From contig NZ_CAKASM010000001.1 of NCBI RefSeq assembly GCF_916858675.1, forward strand, positions 248,001 through 312,000: a stretch of 64,000 nucleotides of DNA. Direction: 5' to 3'. The DNA is from Sphingomonas sp. Leaf21. Lineage in GTDB: Bacteria > Pseudomonadota > Alphaproteobacteria > Sphingomonadales > Sphingomonadaceae. Both the position numbers and the translations under genes were made by a program. The notes beneath the pieces were generated by a model. That model was not told the DNA's origin and searched no databases. It was given only the letters and a program-made list of their open reading frames with translations. Of the stretch, positions 9,913-18,368 are shown one piece after another (position 1 is the first letter of the stretch; each line of letters opens with the position of its first letter).

Positions 9913-10941
9913 TCAGGTCGGCTGGTGGACGGGGGGCAGACGCAGCCGCATCGGCTGGGACAGCCAACCGACCACCATGGCGCGCATTGGCTGCCAGAAG
10001 GCCGAGAGGGTCAGGAGTGCCGATCCGATCACGAACGCGGTGAACGCCGCGCCAAGCTCGACCGCGCCCGCGCTCCGGAACAGCGAGTAGAGTGCGTAAA
10101 GCACGTACACCAGGCTGGACACCAGCAACGCCCGACGATCCACCGCCAGCGCGATAGCCGCGAACAGCAGGTAGAGACCGAGCACGATCACCGCGACCCC
10201 TGCCCCGATCTCGCTGTTGAACACGCCCAGCAACTGGAAGATGGGATGCGCGATCATCGGGGCGGCGGCAAGATGCAGCCAGAACGCCACGTCGGCGCGA
10301 CGCGTCTCGCGGCGTGGGTCGGACATGTCCCAGCGCATTGCGAGCGCGAACACGGCGACGCCGCACAGTAGCAGAATGGGCCAAACCCCATGCTTGATAT
10401 CGGGAAAGGCCGCCACGAGCAGCCCGATCGCGACGACCACGAGCGCCGCGGCTCCCGCCGCGACCGTGATCGGAACCATGAACCGGCGCCAGTGTAGCCA
10501 TGCCGCTACCGCCGAGGCGAGGCCGACCCCGGATGCCGCCAGCGCGCCGGCGGTCCCGCCTATGTTCGGCCAGATCGCCTCGACCGTCCCGGCCAGCGCA
10601 CCCGCGACTCCGCCGACAAAGCCCAGAAGGAGAAGGATGCTCGGCAGCGCCATGCGGCGGCGATCGGTGAAGTACAGGGCCAGCATCCACGAGGCGGCGG
10701 CGATGAACGCGCCCCCCAGGCCATGGCTGATGCTAAATCCGATCTGGCCCAGCGCGGCCAGCAACAGGGCAAGCGCGATCGACACGAAGATGTCGTTGAA
10801 CCCGGTCAACAGACGGAAATGCTCCTCGTCGACCGCCGGTGCGGCGTGCACCGTCGCGACATGGCGCCTGAGCGCAGCGGCTGCGTCGGGCGAGATCGCC
10901 CCTGCCGCCACAGCGCCATCGATATCGCTCTCGCTATACAT
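9913..10941 (-). CDS. Polytopic membrane protein (about ten helices), unknown function
   Basis: A 342-residue integral membrane protein. The soluble N-terminus (MYSESDIDGAVAAGAISPD, about 45 residues) resembles the cytoplasmic head of DUF2157-like proteins. It is followed by alternating hydrophobic helices rich in Gly, Ala, Leu and Val, for example FVSIALALLLAALGQIGF and GVAVIVLGLYLLFAAIA. ATG 10941 is preceded by a good ribosome site (GGGGAGAAG); an upstream alternative lacks this. No transport or catalytic motif is visible. A perfect inverted repeat lies 40-61 nt upstream. Confidence 0.6.
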   Translation of the reverse strand: MYSESDIDGAVAAGAISPDAAAALRRHVATVHAAPAVDEEHFRLLTGFNDIFVSIALALLLAALGQIGFSISHGLGGAFIAAASWMLALYFTDRRRMALPSILLLLGFVGGVAGALAGTVEAIWPNIGGTAGALAASGVGLASAVAAWLHWRRFMVPITVAAGAAALVVVAIGLLVAAFPDIKHGVWPILLLCGVAVFALAMRWDMSDPRRETRRADVAFWLHLAAAPMIAHPIFQLLGVFNSEIGAGVAVIVLGLYLLFAAIALAVDRRALLVSSLVYVLYALYSLFRSAGAVELGAAFTAFVIGSALLTLSAFWQPMRAMVVGWLSQPMRLRLPPVHQPT

Positions 10942-10980
10942 CGCGCTTCTCCCCATTTGATGGGCGGAAAGATCGCCGAT

Positions 10981-11002
10981 GTGTATTGTCTAGTCAATAC
11001 AC
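10981..11002 (-). promoter_or_regulatory. Inverted repeat overlapping a candidate promoter
   Basis: GTGTATTG and CAATACAC form a perfect 8-bp inverted repeat with a 6-nt spacer. Read on the minus strand, the right half contains TTGACT, a good -35, followed after 17 nt by GATCTT (10974-10969) as a weak -10, upstream of the membrane-protein gene. The repeat therefore looks like an operator over a promoter, not a terminator (AT-rich, no T-run). Confidence 0.45.
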
Positions 11003-11019
11003 GACTGGAAGCCGTTGTT

Positions 11020-11514
11020 CTACCAGCCTATGCTGCCCGGCACGCCCTTGAATGGTCCCGCCAGTTGGGACGTGATCCATCCGCCATAGAATCCTCCGGG
11101 CTGCGGTCGCGCGATCTCGCCATCGACCGTGCAGCGGTCGAATGGCCCGGCGTAAAACGCCAAATGGTCGCGCAATACTTCGAAGTCGGGCGTCGGCCGC
11201 GGATAGCTCCACGCAACGTCGCGAAGGACTTCTCCACCGACATGGAGATGCCAATAGATCGCTTCCCCTTTCCATTCGCAGAAGGAGCGCCTGTCCGAGC
11301 GTTGCAGCAACTCAGCTGCGATGTCGTCGGGCGGGATATACCAGCTCGGCGGATGGCTGGTCTCCAGCGTGCGCACCGGCCTGTGCGTGTCGGCGACCAC
11401 GACGCCCCGATGCTCGATCCGGACATGTCGATCGGCGGGAAGCGCGATGGCGGGACGCGGATAGTCCCATACGCTCTCCTGGCCGGGGCCAGCGGGCTCG
11501 GGCACTGCTCTCAT
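11020..11514 (-). CDS. DUF427 domain protein
   Basis: A 164-residue soluble protein with the DUF427 pattern: an N-terminal WDYPRPAIAL, then VADTHRPVRTLETSHPPSWYIPPDDI, CEWKGEAIYWHLHVGGEVLRDVAWSYPRPTPDFEVL and the C-terminal GFYGGWIT. The WSYPRP and HPPSWYIP blocks are the family's best-conserved parts. The biochemical role of DUF427 proteins is not known. The start has a recognisable ribosome site (GGAAAGAAG). Confidence 0.85.
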   Translation of the reverse strand: MRAVPEPAGPGQESVWDYPRPAIALPADRHVRIEHRGVVVADTHRPVRTLETSHPPSWYIPPDDIAAELLQRSDRRSFCEWKGEAIYWHLHVGGEVLRDVAWSYPRPTPDFEVLRDHLAFYAGPFDRCTVDGEIARPQPGGFYGGWITSQLAGPFKGVPGSIGW

Positions 11515-11579
11515 GCGGCTTCTTTCCTGTAACCCCGGGGAACGGCATCAACGCCCACGGTCGCGCAAAGTAGCCGAGC

Positions 11580-11604
11580 GGAACGACATAGCAGGACATG
11601 CGTC
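11580..11604 (+). promoter_or_regulatory. Possible EcfG-type general-stress promoter
   Basis: GGAAC, a perfect match to the alphaproteobacterial EcfG -35, is followed after 16 nt by CGTC, one base off the CGTT -10. It lies 34 nt before the first gene of the exonuclease trio. Confidence 0.35.
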
Positions 11605-11637
11605 TCGATAGCTCTGCCCTCGATCGAGTCTGCCGTC

Positions 11638-12006
11638 ATGGCCACTGCCGTCCCAATGGATAAGCGCCGACGGAGCGCGCGAGAGCGTCCACCGACAACG
11701 CCGGATGGTCGCTACATCGTCGTTCGCGGGCGATTGTGGCGACGGAGCAATCCCGCGCTTGGCGAGGCCGAACGCCGGTCCCTGGTCGACGCGCTGATGG
11801 ACGCGCGTCGATCCGTCGGACAGGCGCAGCGAGCAGGGGACGAGAGTGCGCTCGGTCTCGCGCGCTCACGCGTACAGGCGGCGAAGGTGGCGCTTGGCGA
11901 GCGCGGTCCGGTCTGGTGGGACGATGGCAGCCCGGACCTGAACCGGCATATGGCCCGCAACACGGGCTATGCCCAATGGTATGCCGATCTGGAGACCGAG
12001 GCATGA
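11638..12006 (+). CDS. Small basic protein of unknown function
   Basis: A 122-residue, Arg-rich protein. After a basic N-terminus (DKRRRSARERPPT) comes GRYIVVRGRLWRRSNPALGEAERRSLVDALMDARR, then a helix-rich segment and a conserved-looking WWDDGSPDLNRHM near residue 97. I have seen this general layout in uncharacterised sphingomonad proteins but know no function. No ribosome site is obvious before ATG 11638; ATG 11656 (MDKRRRS) is an alternative. It ends inside the start of the exonuclease gene (ATGA), implying coupled translation. Confidence 0.6.
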   Translation: MATAVPMDKRRRSARERPPTTPDGRYIVVRGRLWRRSNPALGEAERRSLVDALMDARRSVGQAQRAGDESALGLARSRVQAAKVALGERGPVWWDDGSPDLNRHMARNTGYAQWYADLETEA

Positions 12007-12563
12007 TCGCTTTCATCGATTTCGAGGCGTCTTCGCTGGGCGACAAAAGCTATCCCATCGAAGTCGCCTGGATCTTCGAGGACGGGCGGTCGCAAAGCCA
12101 CCTCATCAAGCCTACACAGGACTGGACCGACTGGAGTGACGAGGCGGAGAATATCCACGGCATTTCGCGCGACCTGCTGGCAAGCGATGGTGTTTCGCAT
12201 GTCGACGTCGCGCAGGCGATGGTGGAAAGCCTGGCCGGTCATGCGCTGTACGCCAGCGCGCCGTCATGGGACGGAAAATGGCTCAGCGTGCTGCTGCGTG
12301 CCGCCGGTCTGCCGCGTCATGCGCTTCGCTTGCAGGATACGGAGGTCGCCCTGCGCGACGCCGTTACGCCTGTGCTTGAGAGTATCTACCCGCCCAAGCA
12401 ACTCGGTGATGCCATCGAGCAGTTGGTCGCCTGGGCGACGGCGACCAAGGCCGCCAACCCCGCCCACCGGGCACTCGCCGATGCGACCGGCGAGCTGGCC
12501 GTGTGGCAAAAGGCGAAGGATCGGGCGCTTGCGATCGTTGCTGCCCATGGGGCGGCCCGATGA
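12003..12563 (+). CDS. DnaQ-like 3'-5' exonuclease family protein
   Basis: A 186-residue protein with the DEDDh exonuclease layout. Exo I is IDFEASS (Asp6 and Glu8), an Exo II-like Asp sits in PSWDGKWLSVL, and Exo III is HRALADATGE (His and Asp five apart). The spacing and small size suit a stand-alone RNase T/DnaQ-like nuclease acting on DNA or RNA ends; the substrate is unknown. The start is fixed by the ATGA overlap with the preceding gene; an in-frame extension upstream is Arg-rich non-coding shadow. It ends in a second ATGA overlap with the hydrolase gene. Confidence 0.7.
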   Translation: MIAFIDFEASSLGDKSYPIEVAWIFEDGRSQSHLIKPTQDWTDWSDEAENIHGISRDLLASDGVSHVDVAQAMVESLAGHALYASAPSWDGKWLSVLLRAAGLPRHALRLQDTEVALRDAVTPVLESIYPPKQLGDAIEQLVAWATATKAANPAHRALADATGELAVWQKAKDRALAIVAAHGAAR

Positions 12564-13450
12564 TCGCGCACGGGTTGCGCCGATACCTCGCGCTGACAGC
12601 AAGCCTGCTGGCGGGGGCATGTTCGCCACTGACCAGCTTCGATACGCTGGTTCCCAAGGATCGGGGCGGGGTTCGGGTCGCCAGCGACATTGCCTACGGC
12701 GCTCAATCCCGCCAGCGGCTCGACGTCTATGCGCCGCGCACCGCGGCGGCGACAGCACGGCCGGTTGTCGTGTTCTTCTACGGTGGTAGCTGGAACAGCG
12801 GGACGAAGGCGGGATACGCCTTTGTCGGTCGCGCGCTGGCCGCGCGAGGCTTCGTCACCGTCGTCCCCGACTATCGCCTGGTCCCGGCGGTCGAATATCC
12901 CGCTTTCGTGGAGGACGGCGCATCGGCCGTGCGCTGGACGGCGCGAAATGCCTCACGCTATGGCGGAGACGGGCGATCCATATTCCTGATGGGACATTCT
13001 GCGGGCGCCTATATCGCCGCGATGCTGGCCGTGGACCAGCGGTGGCTTGGCGCAGAGCGTAGCGCGGTGAAGGGTTTGATCGGGCTCGCGGGCCCCTATG
13101 ACTTCGCTCCGTTCGACGTGGATGCGAGCCGTGCCGCCTTCGGACGTTTTCCACGGCCCGCCGAAACACAGCCGGTGACATGGGCCGGTGCGGGAGATCC
13201 GCCCGCGCTGCTGCTCTATGGGCGGAAAGACGATGTCGTCCAACCCCGCAACAGCGAGGCGCTCGCCGCCAGGTTGCGCGCGGGCGGGGTAAGCGTCGAC
13301 GTCCGGGCTTACCCCAAACTTGGCCATGTCGGCATACTGCTCTCGCTCGCCAGGCCATTTCGTGGTCGCGCGCCAGTGCTGGACGACGTGTCGAGCTTTA
13401 TCCGCCGGGCTGGGAAGCCATCGGTCGGCGACGCGCAAGCAATTCGCTAA
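12560..13450 (+). CDS. Alpha/beta-hydrolase (BD-FAE-like esterase) lipoprotein
   Basis: A 296-residue carboxyl-ester hydrolase. The N-terminus (MIAHGLRRYLALTASLLAGAC) looks like a lipoprotein signal with the acceptor Cys at residue 21. The oxyanion segment is VFFYGGSWNSGTK and the nucleophile elbow is MGHSAGAY (G-x-S-x-G). A later GRKDDVV supplies the acid and KLGHVGIL the His. This matches the esterase/lipase group near BD-FAE proteins. The start overlaps the exonuclease stop by 4 nt. Its membership in an operon with a nuclease is unusual and unexplained. Confidence 0.8.
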   Translation: MIAHGLRRYLALTASLLAGACSPLTSFDTLVPKDRGGVRVASDIAYGAQSRQRLDVYAPRTAAATARPVVVFFYGGSWNSGTKAGYAFVGRALAARGFVTVVPDYRLVPAVEYPAFVEDGASAVRWTARNASRYGGDGRSIFLMGHSAGAYIAAMLAVDQRWLGAERSAVKGLIGLAGPYDFAPFDVDASRAAFGRFPRPAETQPVTWAGAGDPPALLLYGRKDDVVQPRNSEALAARLRAGGVSVDVRAYPKLGHVGILLSLARPFRGRAPVLDDVSSFIRRAGKPSVGDAQAIR

Positions 13451-13603
13451 ATCCATGTTGCCAGGCAAAGAATTCGCCCTGATATGACGAGCGCCGGTGT
13501 CGCATGGCTGCCATCGATATCATGACATAAACTTTATATTTTGCGGATTGGTACGAAACGGCCGAAAGGGATGTTGTTGCGCCCGATATGTGGGAGCAAT
13601 GCC

Positions 13604-14890
13604 ATGGCGACGGCGTCCATTCCCAGAGCCGCCACCGGCTCGGGTGACGATACCAAAAAGGCGAAAACGGCGCTGCAGGCGCTGAATTTCTTCATGGCCG
13701 ACATGCAGGCGGGGATCGGTCCATTCCTCGGCGTCTTCCTGCAACAGCGGGGCTGGACGTCGGGGCCGATCGGATCGGTCATGACGGCGGGCGGCGTGGC
13801 GGGAATGCTGATGACCGTCCCGGCGGGCGCGTTCATCGACCGGACCGAGAAAAAGCGGATGGTGGTGATCGTCACCGGCATTTGCACGGTGATGGCATCG
13901 TTCCTGATCCTTCTGTCGCAATCTGGCCTGGTCGTGACGGTCAGCCAGGTCGCCACCGCGATCGCGGGCGCTGCGATCGGCCCGGCGGTTTCGGGCATGA
14001 CGCTGGGCGTCGTCCGACAAAAGGGCTTCAACGCGCAGAATGGCCGTAACCAGGCCTGGAACCATGCCGGTAACATGATCGGCGCGGGCTTGTCGGGATG
14101 GCTTGGCTGGCGGTTCGGCATGCCCGCCATCTTCTATCTGGCGGCGGCATTCGGCGTGCTGGCGATCATCAGCGTGCTGATGATCCCGGAGCGTGCGATC
14201 GACCATGAGGCGGCTCGCGGCCTGGAAAAGGACGCGGAAGCCGGGGACGATGCAAAGGGCGGTCAGGCCGAAGGATTTCGGACGCTGCTGCGCAACAAGC
14301 CGATGCTGATCCTGGCTGCTGCGCTCGCCTGCTTCCATCTCGGCAATGGCGCGATGCTCCCCCTCTACAGCCTTGCCGTGGTCGGCGCGGGCAAGGGGAA
14401 TGCCGCCGTGTTCACCGCGACGGTCGTCGTCGTGGCACAGGGGGTCATGATCCTCACCTCGCTGCTCGCCATGCGCATGGCGGCGGGCAAGGGCTATTGG
14501 CTCGTCCTGCTGATCTCCTTCGCCGCGCTTCCCATCAGGGGAGCGCTGGCGGGGACGTTCATCGAACATTGGGGCGTGTGGCCGGTTCAGGCGCTCGACG
14601 GGATCGGAGCCGGGCTCCAGAGCGTGGCGGTGCCGGGCCTCGTCGCATGTCTGCTCAACGGTTCGGGCCGGGTCAATATCGGCCAGGGCGCGGTCATGAC
14701 GATCCAGGGCGTCGGCGCCTCGCTCAGTCCGGCGATCGGCGGATGGCTCGCCCAGGTGCTGGGTTACCAGATCGCCTTCTACGTACTGGGCAGCTTCGCG
14801 CTGGTCAGCCTCGCGCTGTGGATCGGCTTCGCCGGGACGCTTCGCCCCGCCTGCTCGACACAGAACACGACTTCGGAGCAAGACGCATGA
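13604..14890 (+). CDS. MFS transporter
   Basis: A 428-residue major facilitator with about 12 helices and a central cytoplasmic loop near residues 195-220 (AARGLEKDAEAGDDAKGGQ). Helix 1 follows a 25-residue polar N-terminus and carries NFFMADMQAGIGPFLGVFLQQRGW. Loop 2-3 has DRTEKKRM, the usual MFS motif A position. The substrate is unknown. ATG 13604 was preferred to an upstream frame because it removes a non-hydrophobic extension. Its stop overlaps the metallophosphoesterase start by 4 nt, so the two are co-expressed. Confidence 0.85.
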   Translation: MATASIPRAATGSGDDTKKAKTALQALNFFMADMQAGIGPFLGVFLQQRGWTSGPIGSVMTAGGVAGMLMTVPAGAFIDRTEKKRMVVIVTGICTVMASFLILLSQSGLVVTVSQVATAIAGAAIGPAVSGMTLGVVRQKGFNAQNGRNQAWNHAGNMIGAGLSGWLGWRFGMPAIFYLAAAFGVLAIISVLMIPERAIDHEAARGLEKDAEAGDDAKGGQAEGFRTLLRNKPMLILAAALACFHLGNGAMLPLYSLAVVGAGKGNAAVFTATVVVVAQGVMILTSLLAMRMAAGKGYWLVLLISFAALPIRGALAGTFIEHWGVWPVQALDGIGAGLQSVAVPGLVACLLNGSGRVNIGQGAVMTIQGVGASLSPAIGGWLAQVLGYQIAFYVLGSFALVSLALWIGFAGTLRPACSTQNTTSEQDA

Positions 14891-16020
14891 CCGCGACGAT
14901 CACCTGGGCCCATATCGGAGACCTCCACGCGGATGAGGCGGATGGATGGCAGGGCATCGAGCGGCTGGAACGCATCGTCGCCGATCTCCGGAAACTCGGC
15001 GACGGCATAGACTTCGTCTTTTTGCCCGGCGACAATGCGAACCACGCGACGCCCGAGCAGTATCGCCGCATCATGGCGACACTGGCACCCCTGTCGCTCC
15101 CGGTCTTTGTCATCCCCGGCGACCATGATTTCGAAGACGGTACGCTGCAGGCCTATCGCGCCGGAATACCCGAGGATATGCGGCCGTTCGACCGCATCAT
15201 CGCCGATCATCGCTGTCTCTTCCTGGACATCGTCAGTGCCGGAAGCGGTGGCCCGGATTTCCGGATCCCCGCCGGGCAACATCGCCGATTACGCGATGCG
15301 CTGGCCGAGGCGGACGACGCCGGGATGACGTCGCTGGTGTTCATGCATGCCTTCCCGAGCGACCTGACCGAGGGCGGCACCGCCCTCGCGACGGCCTTCG
15401 CGGATGCCCGGGTGGCGTTCGTCGACACCGGACACACGCATTACAACGAGCTGCTGAACGACGGAGAGGTCGTGTACGGCGCCACCCGCTCGACCGCCCA
15501 GATCGAGGAGGATGGCGGCGCGCCCGGCTATAGCCTGGTCAGCGTTCATGACACCGTGCCGAGCTGGACCTTCCGGACGCTCGCCGAAGCGGATCGGGCC
15601 GCGCCGCATGTCCAGATCCTGTCTCCCGCCGATGTTCGGCTGGCCACGCGCAAGGGTGATGTCCGCCACATACCCGCGCCGGGATCGGTCAACGTGATCG
15701 CGCGCGTGCTGGGTAACGAAGCCCCCTCACCCGTACTCCATATCGAGGACCGGCAGATCGCGATGCAGCCCGTGCCCGATGTCCCGGCGACCTGGCAGGC
15801 GGATGTGGCGGTCGAGAAGCCCGGCCTCCACACCCTGTCGGTGCGGAGCGGCGACGCCGTCGATACGATCGAGATGCTGGTCAGGGGTCTTGGGAAGGAT
15901 CGGCCCAAGTCGGCACGACGCACCGCGCCAGGCGATGCTGTCCACGCCATCGGCGCGTGGACCTCGCGCGGCATCAACGGCGCGCGGCTCGGCCCGAACG
16001 CCAATGGCTGCGGCTGGTAA
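14887..16020 (+). CDS. Calcineurin-like metallophosphoesterase
   Basis: A 377-residue phosphoesterase with all metal-binding motifs: IGDLHADE (D-x-H), FLPGDNANH (G-D-x-x), PGDHDF in place of GNHD, VFMHAFPSD (His) and DTGHTHYNE (G-H-x-H). The C-terminal 120 residues form a beta-rich domain (SVNVIARVLGNEAPS onward) like those appended to secreted or 3',5'-cAMP-like phosphodiesterases. No signal peptide is visible, so it is probably cytoplasmic. Coupling to the upstream MFS gene suggests action on a substrate that transporter moves, but this is inference. Confidence 0.85.
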   Translation: MTATITWAHIGDLHADEADGWQGIERLERIVADLRKLGDGIDFVFLPGDNANHATPEQYRRIMATLAPLSLPVFVIPGDHDFEDGTLQAYRAGIPEDMRPFDRIIADHRCLFLDIVSAGSGGPDFRIPAGQHRRLRDALAEADDAGMTSLVFMHAFPSDLTEGGTALATAFADARVAFVDTGHTHYNELLNDGEVVYGATRSTAQIEEDGGAPGYSLVSVHDTVPSWTFRTLAEADRAAPHVQILSPADVRLATRKGDVRHIPAPGSVNVIARVLGNEAPSPVLHIEDRQIAMQPVPDVPATWQADVAVEKPGLHTLSVRSGDAVDTIEMLVRGLGKDRPKSARRTAPGDAVHAIGAWTSRGINGARLGPNANGCGW

Positions 16021-16088
16021 ACGGGCGTATTGATTCGGCGGCATTTTTACGCTCTTCACCCGTAAAGCCAGAGCGGGGGAACGGCGAC

Positions 16089-17672
16089 ATGCATGCAGCG
16101 GCGGGGTTCGAGTTGATCATCGCGATGTTCATCGTGGTGGTCGGGCTCCATTATCTGGCGCAGCGTCTGTCGCTCCCGCCCGCTGCCGCGTTGATCGTCG
16201 GTGGCGGCGCGCTGGCGTTCGTGCCGGGCCTGCCCGGCATCGCGATCGACCCCGAACTGGTATTGGTCCTGTTCCTGCCGCCATTGTTGATGGACGGCGC
16301 ATGGTTCACGGCGATCGCACCGTTCCGGCGCCATATGCTGGGCATTTTGTCGCTGGCCATCGGCGCAGTCTTCTTCACCACGGCGGTCGTCGCGGTGGTC
16401 ACGAAGCTGATCGTGCCGGGATTACCCTGGGCGGCGTGCGTGGCGCTTGGTGCGATCCTGTCCCCGCCCGACGCGGTGTCGGCTCGCGCCGTACTGCAAC
16501 GGGTGAAGCTGCCGCGTCGGCTTTCGACGCTGCTGGAGGGCGAAAGCCTGCTGAACGACGCGGCGGGGCTGGTCCTGTTCCGCTTTGCCGTCGCGGCGGT
16601 GCTGACCGGCACGTTCAGCCTGGGCGCGGCGACGGGGAGCTTCTTCCTGCTCGTCATCGGCGGGGTCGCGGTCGGCGCGGCGATCGGCGGGCTGTGGGTG
16701 CTGCTGCTCCGTCGGCTGGGCGACGAGACGTTGATGATCGCGCTGACGCTGCTCGTCTGCTGGAGCGCCTATATCGCGGGCGAATGGCTGCACGTGTCGG
16801 GTGTGATCGCTGTCGTGACCGCCGGGCTGACTTGCGGCTGGTATCAGCACGTGGTGTTCAACGCGAGCGTCCGCATCCGTGCGCTGGCCTTCTGGCAGGT
16901 CATGGTCTTCCTGCTCGAAGCCGCCGTCTTCACCCTGATCGGACTGTCGCTTCGCGGCTTGCTGGAGCGGGTCGGCGGTGTGGAGACGGTCTTCGCCACC
17001 ATGGCCGGGCCGGTAGCGCTGATCGTCGTGGCGGTCGTCATCGCGCGCTTCGTCTGGATTTTCGGCGTCGACGCACTGGTCGGCGTCGCACGTCGTCTGG
17101 GTTGGGAGAATGCCCGCCCGCTCGGCCCGCGTGCCTCGCTGGTCATGGGCTGGGCCGGGATGCGCGGCGTCGTCACACTGGCGGTGGCGCTGTCGCTACC
17201 TGAGACGATGCCCGCGCGCGACCTGATGCTGGTGACCGCATTCACCGTCATATTGGCGACCGTGCTGGTCCAGGGCACCTCGCTCGGCTGGATGATCCGC
17301 ATGGCGAGCCCGGTCGAGGATGCCCGCTCGCTACCGCCGCTCGATCTCCATGCGGCCGAGCATGCGATGTTTCAGGCGCAACTGGTGGCCGTACAGCGCG
17401 AGGCTTACGATGCGGCAGGCGAATTGATCCATCCGCAACTGCTTCGCCGCTATCAGGCCCGCGCCACGGCGGGCGAGAATTTCGAAGGCACGCCCGAGGA
17501 ACGCACGGTCGCGATCGAGAGCCATTTCAACACCATACTCGCGGCCGTCGAGGCCGGGCGGGAAGAACTGGTCCGCCTGCACCGGGCTGGCCGGATCGAC
17601 GACGAAACGCTTCACGATCTGGAGCATGATCTCGATCTGGAAGAACTCGGCGCGATCGCCGCCAAGGGCTGA
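16089..17672 (+). CDS. CPA1-family Na+/H+ antiporter
   Basis: A 527-residue cation/proton antiporter of the NhaP/CPA1 type. Twelve or so helices include the family blocks LPPLLMDGAWFTAI, LGAILSPPDAVSARAVLQR, LLEGESLLNDAAGLVLFRF (with the key Asn-Asp) and GWAGMRGVVTLAVALSLPE. A cytoplasmic C-terminal helical tail of about 110 residues (HAAEHAMFQAQ to the end) is acidic and may be regulatory. The chosen ATG (MHAAAGFELIIAM) places the first helix directly at the N-terminus; a longer frame has no merit. Spacing suggests an independent transcript. Confidence 0.92.
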   Translation: MHAAAGFELIIAMFIVVVGLHYLAQRLSLPPAAALIVGGGALAFVPGLPGIAIDPELVLVLFLPPLLMDGAWFTAIAPFRRHMLGILSLAIGAVFFTTAVVAVVTKLIVPGLPWAACVALGAILSPPDAVSARAVLQRVKLPRRLSTLLEGESLLNDAAGLVLFRFAVAAVLTGTFSLGAATGSFFLLVIGGVAVGAAIGGLWVLLLRRLGDETLMIALTLLVCWSAYIAGEWLHVSGVIAVVTAGLTCGWYQHVVFNASVRIRALAFWQVMVFLLEAAVFTLIGLSLRGLLERVGGVETVFATMAGPVALIVVAVVIARFVWIFGVDALVGVARRLGWENARPLGPRASLVMGWAGMRGVVTLAVALSLPETMPARDLMLVTAFTVILATVLVQGTSLGWMIRMASPVEDARSLPPLDLHAAEHAMFQAQLVAVQREAYDAAGELIHPQLLRRYQARATAGENFEGTPEERTVAIESHFNTILAAVEAGREELVRLHRAGRIDDETLHDLEHDLDLEELGAIAAKG

Positions 17673-17731
17673 TCCGGATCGACGGTGCGGTAGGGACGTT
17701 ACCTCGGGATAACAGGGAATTGGGGCGAGCG

Positions 17732-18322
17732 ATGGCAGACCGCGTTTTGATATTCTACGGCTCCTACCGCTCCGATCGGCAGGGTATCCGATTGGCGGAC
17801 TATCTGGTCCGTGCGTTCGGCGAGCGTGGCGCGGAGGCCGAATTGATCGATGCGAAGGCCGTCGACCTTCCGATGCTCGATCGCATGTATAAGGAATATC
17901 CGACCGGGCAAGCGCCAGAAAAGCTGGAGCGCCTGGCGCAAAAGATCCGCGAAGCCGACGCGTTCGTCTTCGTCACCGGCGAATATAATTGGGGGCCGCA
18001 GCCGGGTCTCAAGAACCTTACCGACCACTTCCTCGAGGAATGGTTCTGGCGCCCGGCCGCGATTGCGAGCTATTCCGCCGGGCAACTGGCTGGCGCGCAT
18101 GCCAGCGTAGCCTGGCACGGCACCCTGACGGAAATGGGCATGGTCGTCGTCTCCAGCACGCTGACCGTCGGCGGGATCGGACATGCGCTCGACGCGCAGG
18201 CGCAGCCGGTCGGGGAAGGCGGCACCGCCCTCACCCGCGCCTTTCCCCGTTTTGCCGATGATCTGGCATGGTGGACGGAAGCCGCTCGCGAGCAACGCGC
18301 CCGCCGCGCGCCGCCCTATTGA
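17732..18322 (+). CDS. NADPH-dependent FMN reductase family protein
   Basis: A 196-residue flavodoxin-fold oxidoreductase. The N-terminal phosphate-binding loop is FYGSYRSDRQGIRLA, followed by the FMN-binding TGEYNWGPQPGLKNLTDHF block with the typical E-Y-N. Such proteins reduce FMN, quinones, azo dyes or chromate with NADPH. A TTG lies 12 nt upstream, but ATG 17732 (MADRVLIFYGS) gives the normal length. Confidence 0.88.
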   Translation: MADRVLIFYGSYRSDRQGIRLADYLVRAFGERGAEAELIDAKAVDLPMLDRMYKEYPTGQAPEKLERLAQKIREADAFVFVTGEYNWGPQPGLKNLTDHFLEEWFWRPAAIASYSAGQLAGAHASVAWHGTLTEMGMVVVSSTLTVGGIGHALDAQAQPVGEGGTALTRAFPRFADDLAWWTEAAREQRARRAPPY

Positions 18323-18368
18323 TCGATGAAAGACGCCATATTCCATTGCGGTGACAGGGGGATTGTCA

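Noticed and set aside
8762..10690. A 642-residue open frame on the minus strand opposite the siderophore receptor gene
   Set aside because: It lies antisense to a well-supported receptor and membrane-protein gene; its Arg/Gly-rich composition is a codon-bias shadow with no family likeness.
11736..12002. In-frame extension of the DnaQ-like exonuclease
   Set aside because: Arg-rich, overlaps the upstream gene in another frame; the ATGA junction and the Exo I motif at residue 6 fix the start.
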